Source: Agarophyton chilense (Eukaryota; Rhodophyta; Florideophyceae; Gracilariales; Gracilariaceae). From it: 64,000 bases of DNA. Made by a program: the position numbers and the translations under genes. The stretch lies in assembly GCA_030374765.1 (NCBI GenBank), contig JARGXX010000092.1:930001-994000 (forward strand). The letters run 5' to 3'. The notes under the pieces are model-generated. The model was given only the letters and a program-made list of their open reading frames with translations, searched no databases and had not been told where the DNA came from. Positions 31,670 to 42,278 of the stretch are shown here, one piece after another (position 1 is the first letter of the stretch; each line of letters begins with the position of its first letter).

Positions 31670-32642
31670 TCAGCACAGCGCCCCCCGCGCAAACAGGGTC
31701 CACGGCGGGCGCATTGGCACGTCGGCGCTAAGCTCTGCGGTGGCGCCATCAACGAAGGAGCCGCGCGCAAACTGCAGCGGCTTGTCATAGCAAGGCGACG
31801 GCGGCGGCGCGCTGCACAGCTGCGCAAAACAGCAACACGCGTTGCAGCGAAGCAAGTCGCACAGTGCGCACGAAGCCGCGGCTTCGTGATGGCCTTGCGA
31901 TCGCGTGGCGTAGCCCAATGCACGCATGACGTCGCCCAGCAGCGCGCTGGCTTTGAGCGACTGTCCCACCGCGCCGCTCGGTGCCAGGAACAAGCCCTGC
32001 GCCAGCGTACGGGACAGTCCCAACGACGCGTCGCCGCCACCAGTGACTGTCGTCCCGCCACATATTGATGATAGAGCTGGCCGCCACGTCAGCGCCCACT
32101 GTCGTCGCCGTCGCCTCCTCCGCCTCACACAACTCAACTTTGCAACGCCCCCTCTTCACGTGCTTCGTCGCCGCTGCGCCGCAGCCCCATCACTTCCGCC
32201 AGCGTGTCGCACATGTCGCCCATCATGCCCAGCATCTCATCAACCGGCCCCAGCACCCCGAACATCGCCGTGGCAATCGCGTGTACACCACTAGCAAACA
32301 GCAAGCGTACCAGCGCGCTCTCAGCGCCAAACACGCTGGCGTACACATCGTCCAGCATCTGCACGCCGTAGTCGGCATGTCCGTATCCGACGCTGCTGCA
32401 AAAGTGTGGCTGGCTCAGTCCGTGCGTCTACTTTGAGTTCAACACGCGCTGCAGCATGAGCTGCGTGTGCTGGTCGATTCGCCGAAAGCGCGCCTGAATC
32501 GCTCGCACGCTTCGCCCACCAGCCGCTCCGCCTTGCGCTCGCTTATGCTGCCTCCTTCCTTTCCCGTTTCCGTGCGCGCCCAGCACATGCTCCAACTTGG
32601 CGCGATCCAACACAAGTGCCGCTCTATCGCGCGCGGCTCCAT
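31670..32642 (-). pseudogene. Uncertain GC-rich locus, possibly a spliced or broken gene
   Basis: The minus strand has a chain of open frames. 32,613-32,428 and 32,364-32,134 share one frame with a lone TAG between them, and the second reads DDVYASVFGAESALVRLLFASGVHAIATAMFGVL, typical of a helical, partly hydrophobic protein. 32,137-31,670 in another frame has LGLSRTLAQGLFLAPSGAVGQ and a Cys-rich stretch. An ATG lies at 32,642. I recognise no family. It may be a multi-exon gene whose introns I could not place, or a decayed one. GC content is high enough to keep false frames open. Confidence 0.3.
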
Positions 32643-32649
32643 TGTGCGC

Positions 32650-33203
32650 CGTTTCTTCTCTCTCTCCTCTTCGATCCTCTAATAGCTAAAGCTCTCCTTG
32701 GTAATTGAAACAATACAAAATCAACCAGGCCACCAACCACCCAGCATATCGAGATCGAACGGTGGCACGTGGCGATTGAAAACGTGTCATCGTGTTCATC
32801 ACGTGCACACGTGTTCATCACGTGCACACGCGCGTGTTCGAGCTACGTACGGAGCACGGTGCCGGCGGTTCTGCGCTTTGTGATAGATAGATCGGCAGAT
32901 GTAGAGATTGGTATCCATCTCGCACCAGCGTGGGCCTGCTGACGGTATCGGTGCTATCGCTTCTGCGCCCCCAGCCGTCACGCCACAACGTTTGCGCACG
33001 CCACCCAAAGAAGTGTCATCGTCATACATCAGCAGTACCATTCTCTGTTACTCACGCCACGCTTGCACCCGCATACGAAGCTTACAATCACCTATACACT
33101 CAAAACTCATGAAGCCAGTCCTCAGTTGCTTATGTCGCCCGTCCCCACCCGCCACCCTCCCTCACACCCACCCACCCTCTCCTCTTCCCGTTCCCTTCGA
33201 AGT
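32650..33203. other. Intergenic, probable promoter region of the sulfotransferase gene
   Basis: No coding sequence is supported. A tandem CGTGTTCATCACGTGCACA motif occurs twice at about 32,790-32,830, each copy with a CACGTG core. The stretch just before the start codon (33,120-33,200) is C and T rich. Confidence 0.5.
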
Positions 33204-34460
33204 ATGAGATCTTGCATGCGTCTGCTGGGCTTTATCCTCTCCGTCTCCATTGTGCTCGCTTTGTTCGCCGTCAGTTACGAGAGTGAGTACTGGTCACTAT
33301 GGGGTGGCGATCACAAGCCCTCTCGCCATAGGTCCAACGTCGCCGACGCTGCGCCACTGCCGGAAACCGCTCCGTCTCAAGACGCCGATTCACCGATGGA
33401 ACAAGTTTCCCAAGATGTTGTGCGAGATACCCAAGAGCAACAGCCACCTGAACAACAGCCACCTGAACAACAGCCCGAGCAACAAGAACAAGAACAAGAA
33501 CAAGAGCAAGAGCATCCGTCCGCTAATGACTTTCCAAAAGAGGAAAGCAACGATGAAAACGCAAAATCAGAGACACACGTTTTCGACCCTGCTGACGATA
33601 AGCCCGAGTACCACACCCAAAGCGTGCGCCGTTCCAGAGCCAAAGCATTCCTCGTCGTCTTTATGGGCCATTCCGGAAGCACCGCCTTTATTACCGAACT
33701 CAGAACTCACTCCGATTTCTTGGTGGAGAAACTTGAACCTCTGGACCACCACGAATACCAAAGAGACACAGACCTCGCGTTTGAATACGCCAAACAACTC
33801 ATGGATCGCGGCATTGAACAAGGAAAGATCCCTGGATTCAAGATAAGGCCGTACCATATTCTCAACAAGCCCGAACTTTGGAAGCAGTTTGTTGCCGATT
33901 ATGATTGCCGCATAATCTGGCAATACAGAGAGAACGTCATCAAGCAGGCCATCGGCGAGTACCGCCACCGCTATTTGAACGATTCCTCTGTCATTGAGGG
34001 CCTTTCCCCCAACCAAGAACCGTGTGACCCTACGTCCGACCAGAAATGCACATTCCGTATTGACGACATGCGATTCCTACACTCTTTGATGAACACTATG
34101 TCAAACAGTGACGAGCTGCTCTCCAGTGCCGTTCGCACTCTGGAAAGAAATGAAGACATGAGCATTGTCAAGTACGAGGACTACTTGTACAACAGACAGC
34201 GCACCATGAAAGAAACCTTTGATTTCTTGGGCGTTGACTGGCAAGAAACTGCCGCTCAGAGAAAAAAGGCCAGTCCAGACAACTTGTGCAAGATGGTCAA
34301 GAACTTCCAGGATGTATGTGACCACTTTTTGCCTTGCCAGTTGTGGAGACCATTCTTGTACGACGATGTGAATGATTGCCGATGCAAGCCAGGGAACTGG
34401 AAGAACTTTGATCCCTCGTTCTGCAAGAGAGACGCTTGGTTCCAAAAGAGCCAATCGTGA
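33204..34460 (+). CDS. Golgi-type carbohydrate sulfotransferase
   Basis: The ATG at 33,204 gives 418 residues with a type II membrane anchor at once (CMRLLGFILSVSIVLALFAVSY). A Gln/Glu/Pro-rich stem with a QEQEQEQEQ run follows. The catalytic domain opens with LVVFMGHSGSTAFITEL, the 5'-phosphosulfate loop that binds PAPS. Later conserved-looking blocks are IIWQYRENVIKQAIGEYRHRY and SIVKYEDYLY, the latter a feature of several sulfotransferase families. The C-terminal part has paired cysteines (CDHFLPCQLW, CRCKPGNW, FCKRD). The enzyme would transfer sulfate from PAPS to a polysaccharide in the Golgi lumen. Red algae make sulfated galactans, so that substrate is plausible but inferred. Confidence 0.85.
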   Translation: MRSCMRLLGFILSVSIVLALFAVSYESEYWSLWGGDHKPSRHRSNVADAAPLPETAPSQDADSPMEQVSQDVVRDTQEQQPPEQQPPEQQPEQQEQEQEQEQEHPSANDFPKEESNDENAKSETHVFDPADDKPEYHTQSVRRSRAKAFLVVFMGHSGSTAFITELRTHSDFLVEKLEPLDHHEYQRDTDLAFEYAKQLMDRGIEQGKIPGFKIRPYHILNKPELWKQFVADYDCRIIWQYRENVIKQAIGEYRHRYLNDSSVIEGLSPNQEPCDPTSDQKCTFRIDDMRFLHSLMNTMSNSDELLSSAVRTLERNEDMSIVKYEDYLYNRQRTMKETFDFLGVDWQETAAQRKKASPDNLCKMVKNFQDVCDHFLPCQLWRPFLYDDVNDCRCKPGNWKNFDPSFCKRDAWFQKSQS

Positions 34461-34905
34461 TTTTCCCTCACCATAGAGCAACAGCTTTATCCACGCGGCT
34501 AAATTTTAATCACCTGTAAAGAATCCTGTTTGAGCACAGAGCAGTAACGCCCCTCCAATTGTTGTACCAGCAAATCGATTTCAGACACGTATTTCGCTTC
34601 ACCGCAGTCGCCAAGCCCTACAAAGTGTAACTCACCACATCAGGTCATCCTCTGAGTCGAAAAGTCATCCCAAGGTTGCTCTTCTCCTACTTTTTCTGGG
34701 GCTTGTCGAACCCCGATCCCGCCCCTCATCGCACCCTTTCACCGCTGTGCAGTCTAATATGACCTCCATTATCCGCCGAAATAATCCATGAAACGTGACT
34801 CAGCCATATCAACCAACACACTACATCACACGTCGCTTTCTAGCCTCCGACGCATCGCGCCTTTTTGTCTTGAACTCTGTCAAACGCCAGTCAGTGCCTC
34901 GAGCG

Positions 34906-36309
34906 ATGACAGACCCCTACGTTTCGATGGCAAAGGATGCATCCGAGATGGATGCAGCCGATTGGACATCGCAAGAAAGACCAGGTCAATCCGCGCCAAA
35001 CCCATCAAACGTCACTATGACTCCGTCCGACACTCTACAACCACCGACCACCCCTTTGTCTGCCCTAAATCCTCCCAGCCAACCCATGACACCTGAATCA
35101 CAGGAACGGCAGCGTCGTCTGCACGAAACCTTCGTCAGCCTCGCACAATCTTCCAAGGCGGGTGCTTTCGATCCGTTTATTCAAAGCGCCATCGAACATA
35201 ATGATTTTCAGCGAGTAGCCGCACTTGCAACCTTTCTGTACAGCCCGACGCTCCCGCTTCCGACGGCACGTTCGGTGTATGCTTCGCTGGCGAACGTTGT
35301 ACTTAATCTGCCTGCCTCCAATTTTGAACAATGCATGGCTGCTCTTCTCTCTGTTCACAGTTCCGTAGCTCGTTCGTTTGCATATGAATCTACACTTCTT
35401 CCCCTTCGAGAGCGACTTGCGAAACAATTTGAAGCGCGTGGTGATTTTGGAAATGCTCTTCGCGTACTCAATTGCGTCGATACCGAATCGCTTACTAGTC
35501 TTTCCGAATCTTCCTTGTTACGATTCAATCTTCGCATTGCAAAGCTTTTCTCCGCAGCTGGAGATATCGGTGGAGCAGAGCGTTGTCTAAGTAGAGCCGC
35601 CACACAGCTTGCAAGTTGTACGGACGATTCGCTTCGACTTCAATATCGTTCTATTCATGCGCGCCTACTAGATGCAAAGGGACGTTTTGTTGATGCTTCT
35701 ATCAAATACTATTCTCTTTCACAGGTGGCAGAAGCTGAGCAGTACATGGATGCTATGTCAGATTCTTCCCCCGCTCTGGTAAGCGCCGTGACGTGTGCTA
35801 TTTTGGCTCCAGCTGGACCTCGGCGATCAAGGATGCTTGCGGTTTTGTACAACGACGAACGTTCACGCTCGTTAGAGCTTTTTCCTTTGTTAGAGAGCAT
35901 TCACATGGGCAGATTGCTACGCCAGAATCAGATTGAACGATTTAGACCTACGTTGCAACCTCATCAGGTTATGGTGTTGCCGGATGGTGATACTGTACTA
36001 GATCGGGCGGTAATGGAGCATAATATGTTGGCGACGAGCCGGCTTTACCAAAGCATTGGTTTCAATGAGCTGGGTGAGTTGCTTGGAGTAAGTGCAGCGA
36101 AAGCTGAAACTACGGCGGCGCAAATGATATACGAGGAGCGAATGAAAGCCACTATAGACCAAGTTGAAGGTAGACTGCAGTTTGTGTCCACTTCAAGTTC
36201 GATTGAGCGATGGGATTCATACATTGCGTCACTGAGCACTGCGGTAGACGACTGTGTTGAGGCGATCATTGATAACTTTCCACAATTTGCAAAGCACTTG
36301 GAGACATGA
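34906..36309 (+). CDS. CSN4: COP9 signalosome subunit 4 (CSN4)
   Basis: The ATG at 34,906 gives 467 residues. After an unstructured N-terminal extension of about 80 residues, a helical repeat region is followed by the PCI domain with LYNDERSRSLELFPLLESIH, LDRAVMEHNMLATSRLYQSIGFNELGELL, AETTAAQMIYEERMKATIDQ and a C-terminal helix. The LYNDERS and LDRAVMEHN words are diagnostic of CSN4. The complex removes NEDD8 from cullin ubiquitin ligases. Family members are usually about 400 residues, so the extension makes this one longer. The frame is open above the ATG, but only non-ATG codons are available there. Confidence 0.93.
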   Translation: MTDPYVSMAKDASEMDAADWTSQERPGQSAPNPSNVTMTPSDTLQPPTTPLSALNPPSQPMTPESQERQRRLHETFVSLAQSSKAGAFDPFIQSAIEHNDFQRVAALATFLYSPTLPLPTARSVYASLANVVLNLPASNFEQCMAALLSVHSSVARSFAYESTLLPLRERLAKQFEARGDFGNALRVLNCVDTESLTSLSESSLLRFNLRIAKLFSAAGDIGGAERCLSRAATQLASCTDDSLRLQYRSIHARLLDAKGRFVDASIKYYSLSQVAEAEQYMDAMSDSSPALVSAVTCAILAPAGPRRSRMLAVLYNDERSRSLELFPLLESIHMGRLLRQNQIERFRPTLQPHQVMVLPDGDTVLDRAVMEHNMLATSRLYQSIGFNELGELLGVSAAKAETTAAQMIYEERMKATIDQVEGRLQFVSTSSSIERWDSYIASLSTAVDDCVEAIIDNFPQFAKHLET

Positions 36310-37522
36310 GAAGTGTGCATGTGGTTCATAGTTTTTATTAAGAGCTTGTTATAGGACGGGACTTGTTCAAGGCACGCAATCCAAAGCGAGGCACACTGGG
36401 GTTCTAGCTAAAATATTGTTCTCTAGGACCATTGTATTACATGTAAAAGTTAGCAACGCAACGAAAAGCATTCTTTGACTGTTAGTTGGCTGCTATTAAC
36501 TACAGATTGGCGGATTGGTGGCTTCGCGGTTTGTCTACTGCGCGATCGCTAGTGTTAAGAACGAAGTAAGAGTCACGTATCTGAAGAATGAAATTACCTG
36601 CGTGAGATATTGAACTGATACAAGAAAGAGTCAAGTTAGATAACCAGGACGAACGATGCTGATCCGGGCGAAATCTCAGATAAATGTATTTGTCGTCCTA
36701 GCACCGTAAGGTGAGTCCGTGAGAGAAACGCTTAACAATCTTCTTCATAGGCGAATGTGAGGAAGGCAGATCGGTTATCGTCACTCACGTTCGGAGTGTT
36801 CCAAATGGAAGTGGTGCTTCGAAACTCTGCAGCTTTTGACCAAATCCGGGGTGCGTCAAGGCTGATCACTTGCTGCGAACGGGGTGGGAAAGTAGAAGCT
36901 CAGCGCTGTTCCACAAGGAAATCTTCTTAGTCGGTTGCCGGGTTCCATTGGGATTTCCCTTGTATCTATCGTACGACATCTGCATTGCACGATGTTCGCG
37001 GCATGTGAGCAGCGGCAGCAGCGTTTCCGGAAGGCAATCGCCAACCTCTTCTACGACGCACCGCTTGTGAAGCGTTGGCGTGGCCGCCGAGGAAGTCTCC
37101 CCGTGGCAGCCTCGACACGCGAAAAAGGTGCAGAGCGAATAATTATGCCCCAGTACGAGTTGGCACCAGTGGCACTTCGTTGTCAGGGTTCAGTCGAATG
37201 GCTCAATGTGAGGCTTCGGAGTTGCCCCGGCTTGCACTACTCCCCGCAACGTCACCCCCCCATCGAGTATCACTTCGCCGTTCCACTCGGCCACACACGA
37301 CGACCTCGGCTGTTCTCTTCGAGCATTTATCGGCGAGTTCAATCTTGGCCGTCTTTCCATTCCGTTGCGCGTCTGTTGCGCATCTGCTGCGCATCTGCTG
37401 CACGTCTGCTGCCTCTGTTCCCGCTCCCCAACTTCAGGTGCTTTCCGATTCTCAAAGGCCTGGACAAACATCAAACCTCTCTTTCTTTCGCTCCCCGTTT
37501 GCAGTCCCCTTCTTTGTTCTCA
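36310..37522. other. Intergenic and probable 5' region of the zinc transporter gene
   Basis: No separate gene is supported. From 36,935 the zinc transporter frame is open without interruption, with ATGs at 36,992 and 37,142, but the sequence has no conserved look. It includes a 12-bp tandem repeat (TGCGCATCTGC type) at about 37,366-37,415. An N-terminal extension cannot be excluded. Confidence 0.5.
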
Positions 37523-38770
37523 ATGGCAGTGCATGGCATTCAGTCGGAGAGCAGTCCACAAGTGGAGCCTATAAAAAAACCTCCCTACCATCATCATTGC
37601 GACCAAGCGCAATCTCATTCTTACTCCAACGACCACGACCACGACCACGATCACGACCACGACCACGACCACGACCATGACCACGACCATGGCCGCTGTA
37701 ACAGCGATGGCCACCGCCATCACCATGATGGTGAACATGATGAGCATAATTGCTGCACGCACAGCCATACTGGATGGCGTCAGTACTTACCACATTCTCA
37801 CTCCCTAGACACGCGTCTTCGTTCAGACACCCATTCATTACGAATTGCATTCGTCATTTTGAGCGCCACCTTCGTACTCCAACTCGTTGTCGGCTTCATC
37901 GCCCGTTCTTCAGCACTCATGGTTGAGGCCCTACACACAGCGTTGGATGGTCTCACAGTTGTAATATCGCTTATCTCCGTGGTCATATCGCGTCGCGATG
38001 CTGACAAGCGCTTTTCCTATGGGTATGCTCGCGCAGAGGTTTTGTCCGCGCTCCTGAGTGTGCTGGCTCTTGGGCTGTTGTGCGTCAAGCTTTTCTCAAC
38101 TGGTGTGCGACGTCTGTGGCTTATTTCACACGGCAACGTGATTAAGGTGGATGGAAAGTACGTGGTGATTGCCGAGGCGCTAACGCTTTTTTCTAACATG
38201 TCCATGGCGTCGGTACTTGCTCGTGGGTCGAACAAAAAGAGTCTTAACTTGCGTGCTTTGCGTGCCCATGTTATTGCCGACTGCATCGAGAATGTCGTTG
38301 TCTTGATGGGCGGCATGCTCATCTGGAACTTTCCAAATGCTGCAATTGTCGATCCGATTTTAACTGTGGTTATTGTGGCGTTAATCGTAACCATGAACGT
38401 CAGCATATGCAAAGAAACGGTTGCGGCATTGATGCAAGCGGCCCCATCAGGTATTATCGAAGGCATTGCTGCACTTGTCGTCAAAAGCAACCACGTCGTT
38501 GAAGTACGGCAATTGCATGTGTGGACCTTGACGAGCGGTTGTCTTGTGGGGAGCGTTGTGGTTTCCGTTGATACCGAGGCAAATTCGAAGGACGTGAAGA
38601 AGAACGTGAAGCAAGTGTTCAAGGATTTTGGCGTGGAAAACGTCACTGTGCAAATAGATGAAGTTCAGGAGAGAGATGAAGACCGTGAGGTGGATGCCGG
38701 GGAACACCCAGGAATGGTTCATGGGGCGAACGGATATGGACTGGTTCCCGGTGATGATGAGATTGTATGA
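37523..38770 (+). CDS. Cation diffusion facilitator, Zn2+ transporter (ZnT/SLC30-like)
   Basis: The ATG at 37,523 gives 415 residues. An N-terminal His-rich cytosolic segment holds a run of Asp-His pairs coded by CACGAC repeats (37,631-37,690). Six membrane segments follow, starting SLRIAFVILSATFVLQLVVG. The metal site shows as EALHTALDG in the second segment and LRAHVIADCIENVVVL in the fifth, both HxxxD, the pattern typical of zinc-selective members. A cytosolic C-terminal domain follows (LHVWTLTSGCLVGSVVV). Such transporters move zinc out of the cytosol into a compartment in exchange for protons. The His-rich segment is probably a zinc sensor or buffer (inference). Confidence 0.9.
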   Translation: MAVHGIQSESSPQVEPIKKPPYHHHCDQAQSHSYSNDHDHDHDHDHDHDHDHDHDHGRCNSDGHRHHHDGEHDEHNCCTHSHTGWRQYLPHSHSLDTRLRSDTHSLRIAFVILSATFVLQLVVGFIARSSALMVEALHTALDGLTVVISLISVVISRRDADKRFSYGYARAEVLSALLSVLALGLLCVKLFSTGVRRLWLISHGNVIKVDGKYVVIAEALTLFSNMSMASVLARGSNKKSLNLRALRAHVIADCIENVVVLMGGMLIWNFPNAAIVDPILTVVIVALIVTMNVSICKETVAALMQAAPSGIIEGIAALVVKSNHVVEVRQLHVWTLTSGCLVGSVVVSVDTEANSKDVKKNVKQVFKDFGVENVTVQIDEVQERDEDREVDAGEHPGMVHGANGYGLVPGDDEIV

Positions 38771-39826
38771 CGTTTCCTTGTTGTTCCATGATGTGCCGCA
38801 CATGTTCTGTCAGACGAATTATGGTTTCCCAGGAACAGGGGTATTTGGTTCCGGTACATTGAAGGGCGACAATTTCGTTATAATACAACGGTAGAAGATG
38901 CGATCAAGTGGAATTCCTGAAGCATTTGTTCCTCCGCCGCGGAAATTAGTTTCAGGTGCGGTCAGAAAACAGAGTTGAATGAGTTTTGAAGAACATGGTT
39001 TTGAAAGCCGAACTGCGATTTCGGTGCATCTCAAGGTTTGATGATAAGATTGCTGAAGGTATCGACGGATTACAAAGAGTAGGCCGTCTTTTGTCAACCT
39101 GAGTTTGACAGCGTTGTTGCTATAGTACGCACGTGAGTGTAATTCGTCGGGTGTGTCGAGATGAAACTAAGAACTACATACCTGCCTATTATCTTCTACA
39201 TTTAGCTCTACTTCCATACCTCCTGGGGAAACGGAGGCTATGGGTAATATTTTTTTTCTGTTGACAAGGCGAAACCAGCAGATAGTACTCGTGCGACCAA
39301 GCGTGTCGAACGATCGCAGGAATTCGCTTTAGAACTGACTACGCATTGTTATTTGTTCGTGTATGGATAGACGGACAGGATAAAGAATTGGAACGATACG
39401 CTGGACCTCCTCAAACACCGTCCTCTGTCGTTTCCGTCAACCGGGCGGTGCAGACACTGTTACAACTTTTCAAAAGCGAAGTAAAGGGTGTGTGCTTCGA
39501 CTGTGAAAAGCATATATGAGAGAAATAGACGACACGCAATTCGGCTGCAGAGGAGGATGGGGAAGCCACAAATAATAAAATGTGACGGTATCTGAAACCG
39601 ACGACCTGTGGCCACGCGCGCCCGCCACCGAGCATAGCGCACATCACTGACGGCTTTTCGATCTCAGACAAATACAAAACGCCGTTCCTGCCGAGATCAC
39701 CGCCCGTCTCCGCCAGTGCGTTGCTCGTCTTTCGCTCCGAGTTACAGTTGTCGGAGTATATCCCACTAACTTTTCATCTTCCTCGTCTTCGTCCCCCCCG
39801 TGATCGCTAACAGTTAACTTACAATC
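38771..39826. other. Intergenic, no gene seen
   Basis: About 1,050 bp between the zinc transporter and Alb3 genes. Short frames occur on both strands but none has a recognisable pattern. Nothing repeated was noticed. Confidence 0.5.
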
Positions 39827-40984
39827 ATGTTCGCTTTTACCGCTTCCGCGCCGCTGCCGCTGCGCTCCTCACGACAGCTTTCGCTCGCGGCTCGCCGCGT
39901 CTGTAGTCGTCCGCAGTCTACAACACGCATGGCCCTTGACCCGCACACCGTGCATCATCTCGCCAGCTCATTTGCCGTCCCACCGCATGTGGATCTTCAC
40001 TCCCTTCAGCTGCTTTTGTCCGACGCTGCCACCGCAGTTTCCGATACCGCCGCCGCCGCAGTTGAAACCACCACTGAAGCAAAGAAGTCCGGTTGGTGGG
40101 ACTCGCTCGTCAACTTTGTTGAAAACGCTATTGTCTCGCTCCACGGACGTCTTTCGGCGGCGGGTGTGCCGGGTGCATACGGCGTGTCTATCATCGTTTT
40201 TACTGTCATCATCAAAGCGATAACCTTCCCGCTCAATTTCCGTCAAATGGAGTCTACAATGAAAATGCAGGCCGTTGCCCCTCGTCTCAAGAAGATTCAG
40301 GCCGACTACAAAGACAACCCGCAAGTCATGAATCAGATGACTGCTCAGATGTACAAAGACGAGGGCATCAACCCGCTGGCTGGGTGTCTACCTGTTATCG
40401 TTCAAATCCCGGTGTGGATTGCTCTGTATCGTTCCGTGCTCAACCTGGCGGCTGATAACCTGCTGAATGAGTCCTTCTTATGGCTTCCCAGCCTTCAAGG
40501 ACCCGTAAGCAAAACTGGACAAGGGCTTAACACATGGTTGTTCCCCTTGCAAGATGGCGCGCCCCCTATCGGGTGGCACGACGCCTCTTGTTATCTTGTG
40601 CTTCCCGTCATCTTGGTAGCTACTCAATTTTTCTCTCAGCGTGTGATGTCGCCTCCATCCCAAGATTCCGGTCAACAGCAGGCAAATGCCATTCTCAAGT
40701 TCATGCCATTCCTCATCGGATGGTTTGCTCTCAACGTACCATCTGGCCTCGGTGTGTATTGGGTGACAAACAATCTATTGAGCACAGCACAAACACTCTT
40801 CATTCGATCTCGAATCCCCAGTCTTGCGAACCCTACCATAGCATCGTCTGACTCTTCTTCAGCATCTGAATCCACAGCGCTTCCTTCCTCACAGCTAGAC
40901 GCTGTCGATGGGTTTAGATCAAATGGAACAGATGACGCATCGAAGAAGGCGACCAAATCCAAGAAGCGCCGCAAGAGAAGATAA
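39827..40984 (+). CDS. ALB3: Alb3/YidC/Oxa1 family membrane insertase (plastid-type)
   Basis: The product is 385 residues. The N-terminus (MFAFTASAPLPLRSSRQLSL ...) is rich in Ser, Ala and Arg and lacks acidic residues, as expected of a plastid transit peptide. The insertase core has YGVSIIVFTVIIKAITFPL, MKMQAVAPRLKKIQADYKDN, GCLPVIVQIPVWIALYRSV, ILKFMPFLIGWFALNVPSGLGVYWVTNNLLS. These match the five-helix YidC/Alb3 fold. The tail is Lys/Arg-rich, a feature that in Alb3 helps bind cpSRP or ribosomes. It inserts light-harvesting and photosystem proteins in thylakoids. Oxa1 of mitochondria is the alternative, but the overall pattern fits Alb3 better. Confidence 0.92.
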   Translation: MFAFTASAPLPLRSSRQLSLAARRVCSRPQSTTRMALDPHTVHHLASSFAVPPHVDLHSLQLLLSDAATAVSDTAAAAVETTTEAKKSGWWDSLVNFVENAIVSLHGRLSAAGVPGAYGVSIIVFTVIIKAITFPLNFRQMESTMKMQAVAPRLKKIQADYKDNPQVMNQMTAQMYKDEGINPLAGCLPVIVQIPVWIALYRSVLNLAADNLLNESFLWLPSLQGPVSKTGQGLNTWLFPLQDGAPPIGWHDASCYLVLPVILVATQFFSQRVMSPPSQDSGQQQANAILKFMPFLIGWFALNVPSGLGVYWVTNNLLSTAQTLFIRSRIPSLANPTIASSDSSSASESTALPSSQLDAVDGFRSNGTDDASKKATKSKKRRKRR

Positions 40985-41343
40985 AGACGAATCGGTGTGG
41001 AAATACTGGAGTCTTTATATCGCCTCTCATTATTTCGTATACGTGCTCGACAGGCTCTAAGCTATCCCGACTTGCGAGTTGCAAGTAAACTTACATTTGA
41101 GGTGGGTGACTAATGTTTGAACAGTATCTTGAACGTGGCTGAGGGGTCTGTGTTGCGAAGTGCATGCTTGTTTACAATAGATTTGTGTACGGTACAAATG
41201 GAGGTGGACTCTTAAGGATGGTTTTGTAAAACAACACGGGCAACTAGCGCCCCTTTGGCAGCGGCGCGTTCCACGTTACTTCAATCGCATTCGGCCTGAA
41301 TACGAAATGAAATGACTATGTGGGGCGTGAATGCGGTGAAAGA
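40985..41343. other. Intergenic, convergent genes
   Basis: About 360 bp between Alb3 and the minus-strand AMSH-like gene. No feature was recognised. Confidence 0.5.
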
Positions 41344-42153
41344 TCAACTTGTTTCCGTGTCCTGTTGCTCATCCCTCGCTGCAGCCAAAGGTCGCAAATC
41401 GTAGAGCTTGAAGGCAGGTTGAGCGTCGTTTCTAATATCTAGATGTTGGGCAGGAATTGGGTTGCCCTCTTCCCCGCACGAGTAGACTGCAAGCCGTTTC
41501 TCCGATGCCGGAGCGATGACGATGGCAAGCGCCTCGGGCACACTAGTACAATGGCGCAACAGTTGAGGTTTCAATTCCGGCAGCAACACAGGCTCTTTTT
41601 GAGTAGGGCAGAGGTGTACAAAACCAAAACATAATAATTTCTTCACCTCGAACAGCTGAGACACATCGGTCTCGTAGCGTATAGAAGAGTAGGAAGTTGC
41701 AAACGTCTGGGAGGGAATGATCAAAGCGGCAACATGCGGGTGTGGACTCAACCTGCCACCCAACAAGGCTAGGGTGCAATGGGCACGGGCAGTATGTTCA
41801 GCGGCAATACGTTCGAAAAGTTCAAACAACGATACAGAAAGCTGGACTCGCAAGGGGGTACGACGTGGAAGCGGGCGATCGTAGGGTTCCAAGGCTTCGA
41901 GGCTGCTGTGAGCAAAAGCTCGAAGCTGCTTGAGGAGGGAGAGGTTTTCGGGGAGAGAGTATTCGGGATGAGACGGAAGGGTCTTGCAGATTAATTGCAA
42001 AAGTCGAATGTGGAGCAGGGCGGCGCGGTGTTCATCTGGCTGGGCGACAGCTGCTTGATGGTTTTGGCGAATGGTGTGGAGATAGCGGGCTAGAGAAATG
42101 TTGGGATCTGGGGGCAGAACGGGGGATCGGTCGAAGAGCTTTTCTAGGGACAT
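41344..42153 (-). CDS. AMSH/STAMBP-like protein with a degenerate JAMM site
   Basis: The ATG at 42,153 gives 269 residues. The N-terminal half (ISLARYLHTIRQN, LLHIRLLQLICKTLPSHPEY) fits the USP8-dimer/MIT-like helical domain of AMSH enzymes. The C-terminal half follows the MPN fold (HCTLALLGGRLS, VAALIIPSQTFATSYSS, EVKKLLCFGFVHLCPTQ, LPELKPQLLRH, SVPEALAIVIAP). Active AMSH uses a His-X-His-X10-Asp zinc site that here reads HLCPTQ ... ELK, so the second His is Cys and the Asp is gone. The protein is probably not an active deubiquitinase. Active members cut Lys63 chains at endosomes; this one may have a structural role (inference). It is read in the same direction as MED22, 125 bp downstream of it. 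Confidence 0.82.
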   Translation of the reverse strand: MSLEKLFDRSPVLPPDPNISLARYLHTIRQNHQAAVAQPDEHRAALLHIRLLQLICKTLPSHPEYSLPENLSLLKQLRAFAHSSLEALEPYDRPLPRRTPLRVQLSVSLFELFERIAAEHTARAHCTLALLGGRLSPHPHVAALIIPSQTFATSYSSIRYETDVSQLFEVKKLLCFGFVHLCPTQKEPVLLPELKPQLLRHCTSVPEALAIVIAPASEKRLAVYSCGEEGNPIPAQHLDIRNDAQPAFKLYDLRPLAAARDEQQDTETS

Positions 42154-42278
42154 GTTGGCGTGGGGCGAACGATAGTGGCAGTGGGGGGGGGGGTGGGGAG
42201 GCGGTGGGAGGGTAGTGAAGCACAGAAGCGTGGGACTGTGTGGCACATGTGCAAAAAGAGAGAAAGAGACAAAATGAA

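Noticed and set aside
31926-32436. Plus-strand ORFs over the GC-rich locus
   Set aside because: They show no protein-like pattern; the minus-strand frames look more natural, though even those are doubtful.
37520-37850. Minus-strand ORFs rich in Val/Met or Gly/Arg opposite the zinc transporter
   Set aside because: They are the reverse reading of the CACGAC repeat and have no independent support.
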